Below are positions 50,767 through 60,381 of a DNA stretch of 64,000 bases, piece after piece (the stretch's first letter is position 1; the number at the start of each line of letters is the position of its first letter). The position numbers and the translations under genes are program-made. The DNA lies in the NCBI GenBank assembly GCA_038521825.1, contig JBCBKL010000001.1:62001-126000 (forward strand), given 5' to 3'. The stretch comes from JBCBKL01 sp038521825. Lineage in GTDB: Bacteria > Pseudomonadota > Alphaproteobacteria > Rhodobacterales > Rhodobacteraceae. The notes under the pieces are model-generated. The model saw only the letters and a list, made by a program, of their open reading frames with translations, did no database searches and was not told the DNA's origin.

Positions 50767-52512
50767 GTGGACGCTGCGCGCCTCGGGCGGTTTCTTCCTA
50801 TCCTAAGCTGGATTGCCGGTTACAATCGTACTGACCTAGCCAGCGACGGTATGGCTGGGCTGATCGTGGCGATCATGTTGGTGCCGCAGGGCATGGCCTA
50901 TGCCCTGCTGGCGGGCTTGCCCCCTGAGGTAGGGCTTTACGCCAGCATCGTGCCTCTTGTCTTTTACGGGCTTCTTGGCAGCAGTCGTGCTCTGGCCGTT
51001 GGGCCCGTAGCCATCGTTTCGCTTATGGTAGCAACGACACTGGGCGAGATCACCGAAGCGGGCGGCGCGGGCTATGTCGCGGGTGCCGTATTGTTGGCCT
51101 TCCTCAGCGGCGCGATCCTGCTTGCCATGGGTTTGGCGCGGATGGGCTTCCTGGTGAACTTCCTCAGTCACCCAGTGATTTCCGGCTTTTCCAGCGCGGC
51201 CGCGTTGGTGATCGGGTTTTCGCAGCTCAAACATCTATTGGGCTTCAATATTCCCCGCAGTCACCTAATCACCGAAACCATCGCTCACGCGGCAATGCAT
51301 ATCAGGCAGTTGAACCTCGTCACCGCCGGCATTGCTGTCGTGTCCTTGGTGCTGCTTTTGGTCTTTAGATCCCGAGTTGCCGGATGGGCAAAAAGTGCCG
51401 GTTTTAGTGCAGCGGTTGCTGACGCCGTTGCCAAGACCGGTCCGCTGGCAGCAGTACTGATCAGCACAGTCGCTGTCTGGCTGCTCGCGCTCGACCAAAC
51501 GGCCGGGGTCAAGATCGTGGCCAATATCCCCGCGGGCCTACCGCCGCTGACGATGCCCGGTTTGGACCTGGCCTTGATCCAACAGCTTTTGCCTGCTGCG
51601 GCGCTAATCTCGGTCGTGGGTTTTCTTGAAAGTGTGTCGGTCGCAAAATCCTTGGCCAGCAAGCGCCGCCAGAAAATCGATGCCGACCAGGAACTGATCG
51701 CGCTTGGTGCGGCCAATATCGGCGCCGCGCTTACAGGAGGCTACCCGGTTACGGGCGGGTTCAGCCGTTCGCTGGTCAACTTCACGGCCGGTGCGGTCAC
51801 GCCGATGGCGTCCATCATCACGGCCGGGCTGATTGCGTTGACTGTGCTGCTCTTTACACCCCTGCTCTATTTCCTGCCAAAGGCTACGCTGGCGGCCATC
51901 ATCATCTTGGCCGTGGCCAATCTGATCGATTTCAAGACCTTGCGCGAAGCGTGGATCTACAACAAAGCCGATGCCGCGTCGTTGATCGCCACGTTTTTCG
52001 CCGTGCTCACACTCGGTATCGAAATGGGTATCTTGGCCGGCGCAGGCCTGTCGATCGTGCTTTATCTCTGGCGCACAAGCCGTCCGCACATGGCAGAGGT
52101 TGGTCGCGTGGGCGAAACAGAGCATTTTCGAAATGTCCTGCGCCACGAGGTTCAAACTGATCCAAAAATTCTGGCCGTCAGGGTGGACGAAAGTCTCTAC
52201 TTCGCGAACACCGCGCAGCTGGAAGACGCGCTGCTATCCCGAGTAGCCGAGCGGCCGGAGATTGATCATTTGGTGCTGATTATGAGCGCGGTGAACTTCA
52301 TCGACGCCAGCGCCCTTGAAACGCTCGAGACCCTGATCGAGCGGCTGCGCGATTCTGGTGTGGTCCTGCACATGGCCGAGGTAAAGGGGCCGGTCATGGA
52401 CCGCCTGGAGCGGGTCCATTTCCTAGACACTCTGGGTTCAGGCCAAGTCTATCTCAGCACCCATGCGGCGATGAAAGACCTCGCACATACTGGCGGGATG
52501 CAGGCAGCATGA
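50767..52512 (+). CDS. SulP family anion transporter with STAS domain
   Basis: A 581-residue permease with about 10-14 TM segments, starting with the SulP signature DGMAGLIVAIMLVPQGMAYA, LLAGLPPEVGLYASIVPLVF, ISVVGFLESVSVAKSLASKR and ALTGGYPVTGGFSRSLVNF. A C-terminal STAS domain (about 455-560) includes FIDASALETLETLIERL. Start is GTG at 50767, four bases after the rhodanese stop, with no strong ribosome binding site. In this operon it probably moves sulfate or sulfite made by sulfide oxidation. Confidence 0.92.
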   Translation: MDAARLGRFLPILSWIAGYNRTDLASDGMAGLIVAIMLVPQGMAYALLAGLPPEVGLYASIVPLVFYGLLGSSRALAVGPVAIVSLMVATTLGEITEAGGAGYVAGAVLLAFLSGAILLAMGLARMGFLVNFLSHPVISGFSSAAALVIGFSQLKHLLGFNIPRSHLITETIAHAAMHIRQLNLVTAGIAVVSLVLLLVFRSRVAGWAKSAGFSAAVADAVAKTGPLAAVLISTVAVWLLALDQTAGVKIVANIPAGLPPLTMPGLDLALIQQLLPAAALISVVGFLESVSVAKSLASKRRQKIDADQELIALGAANIGAALTGGYPVTGGFSRSLVNFTAGAVTPMASIITAGLIALTVLLFTPLLYFLPKATLAAIIILAVANLIDFKTLREAWIYNKADAASLIATFFAVLTLGIEMGILAGAGLSIVLYLWRTSRPHMAEVGRVGETEHFRNVLRHEVQTDPKILAVRVDESLYFANTAQLEDALLSRVAERPEIDHLVLIMSAVNFIDASALETLETLIERLRDSGVVLHMAEVKGPVMDRLERVHFLDTLGSGQVYLSTHAAMKDLAHTGGMQAA

Positions 52513-52590
52513 CATCTGTCTGTTGGGTTGGTGACTTTACGGCCCGATCTCACGTGCTCGGAAGGTTGGCGCAGGTATCGAACAAGTGGC

Positions 52591-53268
52591 TTAACGCATC
52601 ATCCCGTGCAGACACGCCTGCGCGGCAAGGATGTGCGAGGTCATCGCGCTGGCGGCCCAATCCGGTGCCCGCGCTTCGATGGCTTCGACAATTTCCTGAT
52701 GGTGTGCTGCGCTGCGTTCAAGGTCGCGGTCCGTATAGCGGTGGTAGGTGCGCGCGACTGTCCCGATGTCGATCACGCTGGCCATGATGTAAACTAAGCG
52801 GGGTGAGCCGGATGCCTCGTAGATCGTGCGGTGAAAGATTTCGTTCATCTCGGATATCGCGTTGTAATCATCATCGATCCGGGCCGGGGTTAGATCCCGC
52901 ATCTGCTGAGCGAGGGTGCGCAGCGTTTCGATCTGCCCGTCGGTCGCGTGCCGGGCCGCGCCACGGGCGGCATAGGGTTCAAGCAGCGCGCGCAGTTCAA
53001 AGATCTGATCGACCTCGCTGGTGTCGAGATGGGCAACCCGCGTGCTGTAACCGCTGCCGCGTTCGACAAACCCTTCGAGCGTCAGCCGCCGAAGCGCCTC
53101 GCGCACCGGAGTCCGGCTGATCCCCAGATCGAGGGCAAGCCGCTGTTCGATCAGCCGATCGCCCCCTCGCAGCGCCCCTTTGAGGATGTCGTCGCGGATC
53201 CGTTTGTACGCCAGTTCCGAGGCGGGCTGGGCCGTCTCAGCGCTCTGAGGTTTGTCCGAGATGTTCAT
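52591..53268 (-). CDS. GntR family (FCD) transcriptional regulator
   Basis: A 225-residue regulator with an N-terminal winged HTH (DLGISRTPVREALRRLTLEG) and a FadR-type FCD domain. The FCD metal-site pattern includes ELRALLEPYAARGAARHA, NEIFHRTIYEAS and AAHHQEIVEAIEAR. It follows the HMG-CoA-lyase-like gene with a four-base overlap and likely controls the whole catabolic region to its right. Effector unknown. Confidence 0.92.
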   Translation of the reverse strand: MNISDKPQSAETAQPASELAYKRIRDDILKGALRGGDRLIEQRLALDLGISRTPVREALRRLTLEGFVERGSGYSTRVAHLDTSEVDQIFELRALLEPYAARGAARHATDGQIETLRTLAQQMRDLTPARIDDDYNAISEMNEIFHRTIYEASGSPRLVYIMASVIDIGTVARTYHRYTDRDLERSAAHHQEIVEAIEARAPDWAASAMTSHILAAQACLHGMMR

Positions 53269-54173
53269 GCCGCCTGACCCTTTGGAAAGCCTCCGGCCCG
53301 CAGTACGTTACCAGGTGCGCGGATGCCGAGTTTGGTCTCAAGCCATTCGGCGGTCTGGATTGCGGCGTCAAGATCAACGCCGGTGGCGATGCCTGAACGT
53401 TCCAGCATGTAGACCAGGTCTTCGGTCGCGATATTACCCGTCGCATTGGGCGCAAAGGGGCAGCCGCCAACACCGCCGAGGCTGGAATCGAGCGCGTCGA
53501 TCCCGGCCTCGATCCCTGCCCAGGCATTGGCCAGCCCGGTGCCGCGCGTGTTGTGCAGATGCAGCCTCGTTTTCTGGTGAGGCAAGGCAGCGCGTAAGGC
53601 CCCGACCCGTTCCATCACATCAGCTGGCGTGCCCACCCCGATCGTGTCCGCCAGTGCCAGTTCGTCGGGGTCGTGGGCGGCGCAGCCGTCGATCACCTGC
53701 ATCAAGCGGGCCAGTCGTACCTCACCCTCGAACGGACAGCCAAACGCCGCCCCGATGGTGACACCGACCCGCATTTTGCCCTTGGCCGCTGCTCGGATGC
53801 GCCCGAAGGCCGCTATGCTTTCGGCCACATCTGTGCCTTGGTTGCGCTGGCAAAACGTGTCGGTCGCCACGACCACCACGTTGATCTCCATCAGCCCCGC
53901 GGCGCGTGCCCGTTCAAACCCCTTTTCGTTGAGTACCAGCCCCATTGCCCCGCACCGCATTTCGTCACCAAGCCCGGTCGCCACTTCGGTCGCGTCGGCC
54001 ATCTGTGGCACCCGTTTCGGGTTGACGAAACTGGTTACTTCGGCCCGTCGGATCCCCGCGTTCCAGATACGGTTCAGCAGATCGAGCTTGTCATCGGTCG
54101 AGAGAATATTCTGCTCATTTTGTATCCCATCTCGGGCTGAAACCTCTACTAATCCAACGTTTTGCGACGCCAC
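53265..54173 (-). CDS. Hydroxymethylglutaryl-CoA lyase family protein
   Basis: A 302-residue DRE-TIM metallolyase. Motifs are VSARDGIQNEQNIL (with Ile where Leu is usual), EVTSFVNPKRVPQMADATEV, HLHNTRGTGLANAWAGIEAG and the cysteine-containing GGVGGCPFAPNATGNIATED. Cleaves 3-hydroxy-3-methylglutaryl-CoA or a related 3-hydroxyacyl-CoA such as citramalyl-CoA. Start is GTG at 54173. It is divergent from a CaiB-type CoA transferase, a common partner that makes the CoA ester, rather than being in a leucine operon. Confidence 0.92.
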   Translation of the reverse strand: MASQNVGLVEVSARDGIQNEQNILSTDDKLDLLNRIWNAGIRRAEVTSFVNPKRVPQMADATEVATGLGDEMRCGAMGLVLNEKGFERARAAGLMEINVVVVATDTFCQRNQGTDVAESIAAFGRIRAAAKGKMRVGVTIGAAFGCPFEGEVRLARLMQVIDGCAAHDPDELALADTIGVGTPADVMERVGALRAALPHQKTRLHLHNTRGTGLANAWAGIEAGIDALDSSLGGVGGCPFAPNATGNIATEDLVYMLERSGIATGVDLDAAIQTAEWLETKLGIRAPGNVLRAGGFPKGQAA

Positions 54174-54286
54174 GCCACATCTCTTTCTTTGTTTTGTATC
54201 CGAATCGACCTAGGCTTAACATAGAATGACCGTAGCCGGTAAGGCCAAGTCGCTGCGAATAGTCGGCTGATGGGTGTAGGGGGAAG

Positions 54287-55507
54287 ATGAACCAAACCGA
54301 GGCACAATCACGCCGCGAGGGCCCCTTGGCGGACCTGCGCGTTCTTGAGATGGGGCAGCTTTTGGCGGGCCCGTTTTGTGGTCAGATGCTGGCCGATTTC
54401 GGGGCTGAAGTGATCAAGTGCGAACAGCCTGGCGTCGGCGATCCGATGCGTGTCTGGGGTCGTGAAAAGCCACATGGCCGGTCACTTTGGTGGCCCGTGG
54501 TGGCCCGCAACAAGAAGTCCATCACCATCAACCTGCGCACCGAAGAGGGTCAGGCGCTGGTTCGCGAAATGATCAAATCCACCGACATCCTGATCGAGAA
54601 CTTCCGCCCTGGAACGATGGAGCGGTGGAACCTGGGCTATGAGGTGCTGTCCGAGATCAACCCAAGGCTCGTAATGGTCCGCGTCACCGGCTTTGGCCAA
54701 ACTGGCCCTTACGCCGCGCGCGCGGGCTATGGCGCGATTGGCGAGGCCATGGGCGGCTTGCGCTATGTCGTCGGCGATCCGTCAACCCAGCCCAGCCGCA
54801 TGGGCATTTCGATCGGGGACGAGCTTGCGGCGATGCATGCGGCCCTCGGCGCTATGATGGCCATCCATGCCCGCGAACGCACCGGCCGGGGTCAGATCGT
54901 CGACAGTGCGATTTACGAGGCTGTCCTGAACATGATGGAGAGCCTCGTCACCGAATACGATGTGGCTGGATATGTGCGCGAACGCACGGGGCCGATCTTG
55001 CCCAATGTATCCCCCTCGAACGTGTTTGAGACTGCGGACGGCAAGCTGCTGCTCATCGCGGCCAATCAGGACACGGTGTTCAAGCGACTGGCGGCGGCGA
55101 TGGAGCGCCCGGATCTGGCGGAGGACCGGCGCTATGCCACCCATTCCGCACGCGGTCGCCACCAGGCCGAGCTTGATGGCCTGATAAATGACTGGTCCAA
55201 AACCATCGCACTGACCGATCTGGAGACACTGCTGAACGATCATGGCGTGCCCTGCGGTCTGATCTACACTGCGAGCGACATGATAGACGATCCGCATTTC
55301 GCGGCTCGGGATGCTATCGTCACCGTTAACCATCCGGAATTTGGCGACATGCGGATGCAGAACGTGGCCCCACGCTTGTCGGAAACACCTGGCTCCGTGC
55401 GCCATGTGGGGCCGAAGCTGGGTCAGCACAACGACGATGTCTATGGCGGCATTTTGGGTCTCAGCCATGACCGGCGGGCCGACCTGACCGCCAAGGGCAT
55501 CATCTGA
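54287..55507 (+). CDS. CaiB/BaiF family (class III) CoA transferase
   Basis: A 406-residue enzyme that moves CoA between carboxylic acids. Family blocks include EMGQLLAGPFCGQMLADFGA, EVIKCEQPGVGDPMR, NKKSITINLRTEEGQ, ENFRPGTMERWNLGYE and GYGAIGEAMGGLRY. GGGGGAAG precedes the ATG. It is the first gene of a rightward cluster and faces the HMG-CoA-lyase-like gene, so it probably activates that enzyme's substrate. Donor and acceptor cannot be told from sequence. Confidence 0.93.
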   Translation: MNQTEAQSRREGPLADLRVLEMGQLLAGPFCGQMLADFGAEVIKCEQPGVGDPMRVWGREKPHGRSLWWPVVARNKKSITINLRTEEGQALVREMIKSTDILIENFRPGTMERWNLGYEVLSEINPRLVMVRVTGFGQTGPYAARAGYGAIGEAMGGLRYVVGDPSTQPSRMGISIGDELAAMHAALGAMMAIHARERTGRGQIVDSAIYEAVLNMMESLVTEYDVAGYVRERTGPILPNVSPSNVFETADGKLLLIAANQDTVFKRLAAAMERPDLAEDRRYATHSARGRHQAELDGLINDWSKTIALTDLETLLNDHGVPCGLIYTASDMIDDPHFAARDAIVTVNHPEFGDMRMQNVAPRLSETPGSVRHVGPKLGQHNDDVYGGILGLSHDRRADLTAKGII

Positions 55508-55557
55508 GGGCGCGCGATGATCCGATCCTTGCAAACAAAAGATCACGGGTCGGACTG

Positions 55558-56202
55558 GTGAGCGCCGATGAACAGGACAGGGGCACACATCGCCAGTTTC
55601 TTACAGTCGAGGAGGCCGCGCATATGCTGAGCGTCAGCCGTCTGCGTATCCGCGAGGCAGTGGCCCGGGGCGAGTTGACCGGCCGGACAGACAACACTGG
55701 CCGGTTGCGTGTCGATCTGCCGGAAGGGCCGGTGAAACTAACAGAAGGCATGCCACCGCCTGATGCTGTGGTCGATTACCTTTTCGACGAGATTGACGAG
55801 CTCTACGACGCGCTGGCCGCCCGTGATCAGAACCTTGATGCGATGAAGAGGGTGATAGAGCGTCAGGATCAGACCCTGGACCGAGCCCTTGCCCTATTGG
55901 AAAAGCGGGACGCGGAGGTTGGCACGTTGTCATCGCTGTTGGCCCGAACCCTCGATTCCGCCGAACGGTTGGCAGAGCAGGGCGGCGATGCGGCCGCCGT
56001 CGAGCCTCTGCTCGCCCGCGCGATTGAAGCTGCCGAGCGGATGGAGGCCAAGCTGGCCGAGCGTGAGGCTCAGCTTGCGCATCGTGAAGAAGCACTTGAG
56101 AGGGTTCTGAATCTTGCAGAACGCGGCCTTTCGGCCATGGAGCCCGGCTCGAAAACCACCCTTTGGCAACGCCTGATCGGCAAACGCCCCCCGAAATCCT
56201 GA
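55558..56202 (+). CDS. HTH_17/excisionase-like domain plus long coiled coil (214 aa)
   Basis: Residues about 12-50 read as a small MerR/excisionase-like HTH (FLTVEEAAHMLSVSRLRIRE). Residues about 75-195 are a long, highly charged heptad-rich coiled coil (AKLAEREAQLAHREEALERV). The tail ends in basic KTTLWQRLIGKRPPKS. Start is GTG at 55558. It lies between the CoA transferase and hyuA in the same direction. It is not linked to any phage or integrase genes, so a regulatory or scaffold role in the operon is more likely than excision. The hyuA product and the permease of this cluster also begin with coiled coils. Confidence 0.75.
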   Translation: MSADEQDRGTHRQFLTVEEAAHMLSVSRLRIREAVARGELTGRTDNTGRLRVDLPEGPVKLTEGMPPPDAVVDYLFDEIDELYDALAARDQNLDAMKRVIERQDQTLDRALALLEKRDAEVGTLSSLLARTLDSAERLAEQGGDAAAVEPLLARAIEAAERMEAKLAEREAQLAHREEALERVLNLAERGLSAMEPGSKTTLWQRLIGKRPPKS

Positions 56203-56218
56203 GACGAAAGGCGCCGAC

Positions 56219-58417
56219 ATGAGTGACACTGACGAACTGATCCGCCGATACGAAGAACGTCTGGCCGCCCTTGAGGATCGTCTGACCCGTATGGAGTCCG
56301 GCAGTCGCCCGGCCCAGTTCCGCCGTGCCAAACGAGGTGGTTTGCGGTTGGGTGTCGATGTGGGTGGGACCTTTACTGACCTCCTGCTGATCGACCCCGA
56401 TACGGGCCGACGGATGACGGCCAAGGTTCCGTCGACGCCGGAGGACAGCTCCATCGGCGTTTTGAACGGCATCGAGAAGATTTGCGTGCAGAACGGCATC
56501 AAGCCGTCGGATATTGGCGAGGTCATGCACGGCACGACCGTTGCGACAAATGCGGTTCTGACCGGATCGGGCGCGCTGGTCGGGCTGGTCACGACCAAGG
56601 GTTACAAGGACGTGTTGCAAATCGCGCGGTCCTTTGTGCCGGGCGGTCTGGGTGGCTGGGTCATCTGGAACAAGCGCCCGCCACTGGCTCCGCTGGAACT
56701 GACGGTTGAGGCTGAGGAACGTATCGGTGCCGATGGTCAGGTCGTCGTACCCCTCAACGAGGCGGCTGTGCGGGCCGAGCTGAAAAAGCTGATCGACGGT
56801 GGGATCGAGGCCCTGACCGTAGCTCTGTTCAACGCCTATACGAACGATGCCCATGAATTGCGGATCGCAGAGATCGCCCGCGAGATGGCGCCGCATATAC
56901 CGGTTTCGACCTCGGCCGCGATCATGCCAGAGATGTTCGAATACGAGCGGACTGAGACGACCGTGGTGAATTCCTATGTCCGTCCGGTGGTGTCGCGGTA
57001 CATCGACAACTTGCAGTCCGAACTGAAATCCCGAATGGGCGACGTGAACCTGCAGATCCTGCGGTCGGATGGTGGGCTGTCATCGGCGCAGGGGGCGATG
57101 GATCAGCCCGTAAACCTGCTGATGTCCGGTCCCGCAGGGGGTGTTTCCGGTGCGTTGTGGGTGGCTGGCGGTGGAGGCTTTGAGAACCTGCTGACCTTTG
57201 ACATGGGTGGTACTTCGACCGATGTGGCCTTGATCGAAAAGGGCATTGCCCGTACCCGGCGCGAGACCCGCGTGGGTGATGTCACTGTCCGCGCCCCTTC
57301 GATCGACGTACGCTCGGTCGGGGCGGGGGGCGGTTCGATCGCCTATGTCCCCGAACTGACCAAGGCCTTGCGCGTCGGCCCCCAGTCTGCTGGCGCGGCT
57401 CCGGGCCCCGCCGCTTATCTGAAGGGGGGCGAAGAGCCCACGGTGACCGATGCTAACGTGGTGCTGGGATATCTGCCGGCCGATGCCCAACTGGGCGGCG
57501 ACATGGCCATCAGCCGGGATCTGGCTGCCGAGGCCGTTCAAAAGGTGGCCGATGCCCTCGGTGTCGATCTCGAAACGGCAGCAGAAGGCATCATTCGCAT
57601 CGTCAACGAGAATATGACCGGTGCCTTGCGCCTTGTTTCGGTCGAACAGGGGTACGACCCACGTGACTTTGCCTTGATCGGCTTTGGCGGGGCGGGGCCG
57701 TTGCACGTCAATGCGCTGGCCAAACTGGTGCAGTCATGGCCTGCCATCGTGCCGCCCGGTCCGGGCGTCTTGTGCGCCTATGGTGATGCGACGACCCGCT
57801 TGCGTAACGAGGCCAGCCAGACTTTTGTCAGCCGCATGTCGCAGACATCCGACGCTGAGGTGTCGGATCTATTGCGCAAGCTCAGCGAAGCAGCGGGCGA
57901 GGCGCTGGCCGCCGAAGGCGTGCCTCCTGCCGATCACGAAGTCGTGTACCAGATCGATGTCCGCTACCGCGGGCAGGGCACCAGCCTGCCCATCGACATA
58001 ACGCCCGATGCCTTTGCCCGCGACGGTCTTGGCGGTCTGGGCAAGCGCTTTGACGCCGAACACGCCCAGCTTTTTACCTTTGCGCTGGAGGCCGAGCACG
58101 AGCTGGTCGGCCTGCGAGCGGTGGTGCAGGGCCCCGATGCCGGCCGTGTTGGGCAGGCAATTGCGGCGGGCGGTGCCGATGCCAGCGCAGCCCGGGTGCA
58201 AACAACCCGCATTTTCGAGGGTGGCGCGTGGCACGACGCGGCAATCTACGACCGTGGCAAACTCAGGCCAGGCAACCGCATCACCGGCCCGGCCATTGTG
58301 ACCGAGATGGATTCGACCAGTGTCGTCCTGCCTGGGCATGTCGGCATCGTAGACAGCGTCGGCAACATTCTCATCTGGCCTGAAGGCGACCCGCGCGCCT
58401 CGGCCCCGAGCCGCTAG
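56219..58417 (+). CDS. hyuA: Hydantoinase/oxoprolinase subunit A with N-terminal coiled coil
   Basis: ATP-dependent amide-ring-opening enzyme subunit of the hydantoinase/5-oxoprolinase/acetone carboxylase family, 732 residues. The ATPase motif is LGVDVGGTFTDLLLIDP (about 44-60), followed by HGTTVATNAVL, MSGPAGGVSGALW, FDMGGTSTDVALIE and GAGGGSIAYV. The first about 40 residues (ELIRRYEERLAALEDRLTRM) are an extra charged coiled coil; most relatives start a few residues before DVGGTFTD. A GGCG-type site precedes the ATG. Forms a complex with HyuB. Confidence 0.93.
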   Translation: MSDTDELIRRYEERLAALEDRLTRMESGSRPAQFRRAKRGGLRLGVDVGGTFTDLLLIDPDTGRRMTAKVPSTPEDSSIGVLNGIEKICVQNGIKPSDIGEVMHGTTVATNAVLTGSGALVGLVTTKGYKDVLQIARSFVPGGLGGWVIWNKRPPLAPLELTVEAEERIGADGQVVVPLNEAAVRAELKKLIDGGIEALTVALFNAYTNDAHELRIAEIAREMAPHIPVSTSAAIMPEMFEYERTETTVVNSYVRPVVSRYIDNLQSELKSRMGDVNLQILRSDGGLSSAQGAMDQPVNLLMSGPAGGVSGALWVAGGGGFENLLTFDMGGTSTDVALIEKGIARTRRETRVGDVTVRAPSIDVRSVGAGGGSIAYVPELTKALRVGPQSAGAAPGPAAYLKGGEEPTVTDANVVLGYLPADAQLGGDMAISRDLAAEAVQKVADALGVDLETAAEGIIRIVNENMTGALRLVSVEQGYDPRDFALIGFGGAGPLHVNALAKLVQSWPAIVPPGPGVLCAYGDATTRLRNEASQTFVSRMSQTSDAEVSDLLRKLSEAAGEALAAEGVPPADHEVVYQIDVRYRGQGTSLPIDITPDAFARDGLGGLGKRFDAEHAQLFTFALEAEHELVGLRAVVQGPDAGRVGQAIAAGGADASAARVQTTRIFEGGAWHDAAIYDRGKLRPGNRITGPAIVTEMDSTSVVLPGHVGIVDSVGNILIWPEGDPRASAPSR

Positions 58418-58429
58418 GGAGCGCGCATC

Positions 58430-60316
58430 ATGCCGGCACAGATCATCCAGACCGACAGCACGCCCTTTTCCCGCGTCGAGGTTGACCCGATCACGCTCGA
58501 TATCGTCGAAAATGCTCTGCGCAACGCCCGGGCCGAAATGGATGCCGTACTGTTTCGCACCGCCATGTCGCCCGCCATCCGCGAACAGCATGACGCCTTT
58601 CCGATGATCGCCAATCACGAAGGCAAGATGGTCGTCGGCCAGTTCGGGTCATTCCTGTACGGCTTTATGCAGGGTTATGACGGCACGATCGAAGAGGGCG
58701 ACGTTTTCATGACGAACGACCCCTATTCCTGCGGTGGGGCCGTGAGCCACCTCAACGACTGGTTGGTCATGATGCCGATCTTTCATGAAGGGCGGTTGGT
58801 CAGTTGGGCCGCGATGTTCGGCCACATGACCGACGTGGGCGGCAAGGTGCCCGGATCACTGCCGACGGACGCCAAGATGATCTATGAAGAAGGCATCATC
58901 GTCCCGCCGACCAAGATCTACCGCAAGGGGGAACTGGCGGACGAAATCCTTGGCATATTGCTGGCCAACTGCCGCATGCCGGAATGGAACCGATCGGATT
59001 TCTTCGCCATCATGGCAGGGATGCGGCTGGCCGAACGGCGGGTGCGCGAAAACATCGACCGCTTTGGCGTGGACGCCTACATCTCGGCCATGTGGGACAT
59101 GTTGGACCGCAACAAGATGGCCATGGGTGAGATCATCAAGATGATCGTGCCCGAAGGCGGTCACAAGGCCCATTTCGAGGATTGGATCGACGATGACGGC
59201 ATGGGTAACGGTCCCTACAAGATCGCCTGCGCGCTCTGGCGCGAAGGCGATGTGGCGATTTTCGACTTCTCGGATTGCGACCCGCAATCGCTCAGTTCGA
59301 TCAACTTCATCCTGAACGAAGAGATGTTCAAAATGTTCTTCGGAGCCTTCACGATCAATCTCTTTGATCCCCAGATCCTGTTCAATGACGGGTTCTACGA
59401 TCTGGTCGATGTGCGTATCCCCGAAGGCTGCATCCTGAAACCGAAAAAGCCAGCGGCGCTTTCGTGCCGGACGCATCTTTTGGGTCGAATCTTTGATCTG
59501 ATGGGCGGTCTTCTGGGGCAGGGGGCTCCGGATGCGCTGAACGCGGCCGGCTTCTCGGACTCACCGCATTTCATGTATGCGGGCTATGACAAGGACGGGG
59601 AATGGTACCAGCTCTACCAGATCGGGTTTGGTGGAATCCCCGGACGGCCTGCCGGGGATGGGCCTGACGGGCACTCGCTTTGGCCAGCCTTCACAAATGT
59701 GCCGAACGAATTCCTAGAGGCATACATGCCGCTGCGGATCCGCGACTATTCAACGATACCCGACAGCGGCGGCGCGGGGCTGCACAGGGGCGGCAACGGG
59801 ATCCAGATCGCGTATGAGTTTCTCGAAGAGGGCGAGATTTCGGTCCATGACGACCGCTGGCTGACCTATCCATGGGGCGTGAACGGGGGTGAGCCCGGGA
59901 TGCGGTCGACCAAGCGGCTGGTGCGGGTCGATGGATCCGAGGAAAACATCCCCTCCAAATGCGACCGTGTGAAGGTTTTTCCGGGCGACATCCTCTACTT
60001 CAACACCTGGGGCGGCGGCGGTTGGGGCAACCCGCTTGATCGCGACCCTGCACTGGTGATGACGGATGTCGAACGGGGCCTGGTGACAGTCGACGGGGCT
60101 ACCCGCTACGGGGTCGTGGTCAAATCCGGAGCGGTCGATACCACGGCCACCAAGGCACTGCGGGACAAGATGGCCCCGGCACAGACCAAGATCCCGCTCT
60201 TCTCTAGAGGGTTCGACAGTATCGAAGAGCTGAAAAACCGTTGCCGGGAAGAAACCGGGTTCGAACCGCCCGCCGCCCCCGTCTTTCAAAGCGCGTTTCA
60301 AAGAGCAGCGGAATAG
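58430..60316 (+). CDS. hyuB: Hydantoinase/oxoprolinase subunit B
   Basis: A 628-residue partner of HyuA carrying the amide-hydrolysis side of the reaction. Family blocks include VENALRNARAEMDAVLFRTA, MSPAIREQHDAFPMIANHEG, TNDPYSCGGAVSHLNDW, IPDSGGAGLHRGGNGIQIAY and WGGGGWGNPLDRDPALV. GGGAG precedes the ATG, 12 bases after hyuA. The order hyuA-hyuB with a carbamoyl-hydrolase-like gene next suggests breakdown of a hydantoin or N-methylhydantoin rather than oxoproline. Confidence 0.93.
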   Translation: MPAQIIQTDSTPFSRVEVDPITLDIVENALRNARAEMDAVLFRTAMSPAIREQHDAFPMIANHEGKMVVGQFGSFLYGFMQGYDGTIEEGDVFMTNDPYSCGGAVSHLNDWLVMMPIFHEGRLVSWAAMFGHMTDVGGKVPGSLPTDAKMIYEEGIIVPPTKIYRKGELADEILGILLANCRMPEWNRSDFFAIMAGMRLAERRVRENIDRFGVDAYISAMWDMLDRNKMAMGEIIKMIVPEGGHKAHFEDWIDDDGMGNGPYKIACALWREGDVAIFDFSDCDPQSLSSINFILNEEMFKMFFGAFTINLFDPQILFNDGFYDLVDVRIPEGCILKPKKPAALSCRTHLLGRIFDLMGGLLGQGAPDALNAAGFSDSPHFMYAGYDKDGEWYQLYQIGFGGIPGRPAGDGPDGHSLWPAFTNVPNEFLEAYMPLRIRDYSTIPDSGGAGLHRGGNGIQIAYEFLEEGEISVHDDRWLTYPWGVNGGEPGMRSTKRLVRVDGSEENIPSKCDRVKVFPGDILYFNTWGGGGWGNPLDRDPALVMTDVERGLVTVDGATRYGVVVKSGAVDTTATKALRDKMAPAQTKIPLFSRGFDSIEELKNRCREETGFEPPAAPVFQSAFQRAAE

Positions 60317-60330
60317 ACCATGCTACTTCA

Positions 60331-60373
60331 CTATTCCAGAAATACTCCGGGGGTCCGAGGGCAGCGCCCCCGG
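60331..60373 (+). repeat. REP-like palindromic element between hyuB and the amidase
   Basis: Contains AATACTCCGGGGGTCCGAGG and GCAGCGCCCCCGG; the arms CCGGGGG (60347-60353) and CCCCCGG (60367-60373) pair. Elements with this wording recur in Rhodobacteraceae genomes, from memory. It may stabilise or end the hyuB transcript. Only one copy was noticed in the window. Confidence 0.5.
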
Positions 60374-60381
60374 CCTTGGTC

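Noticed and set aside
55634..56896. 420-residue frame antisense to the HTH/coiled-coil gene and hyuA
   Set aside because: Mirror of the heptad-rich codons; no domain and no start signal.
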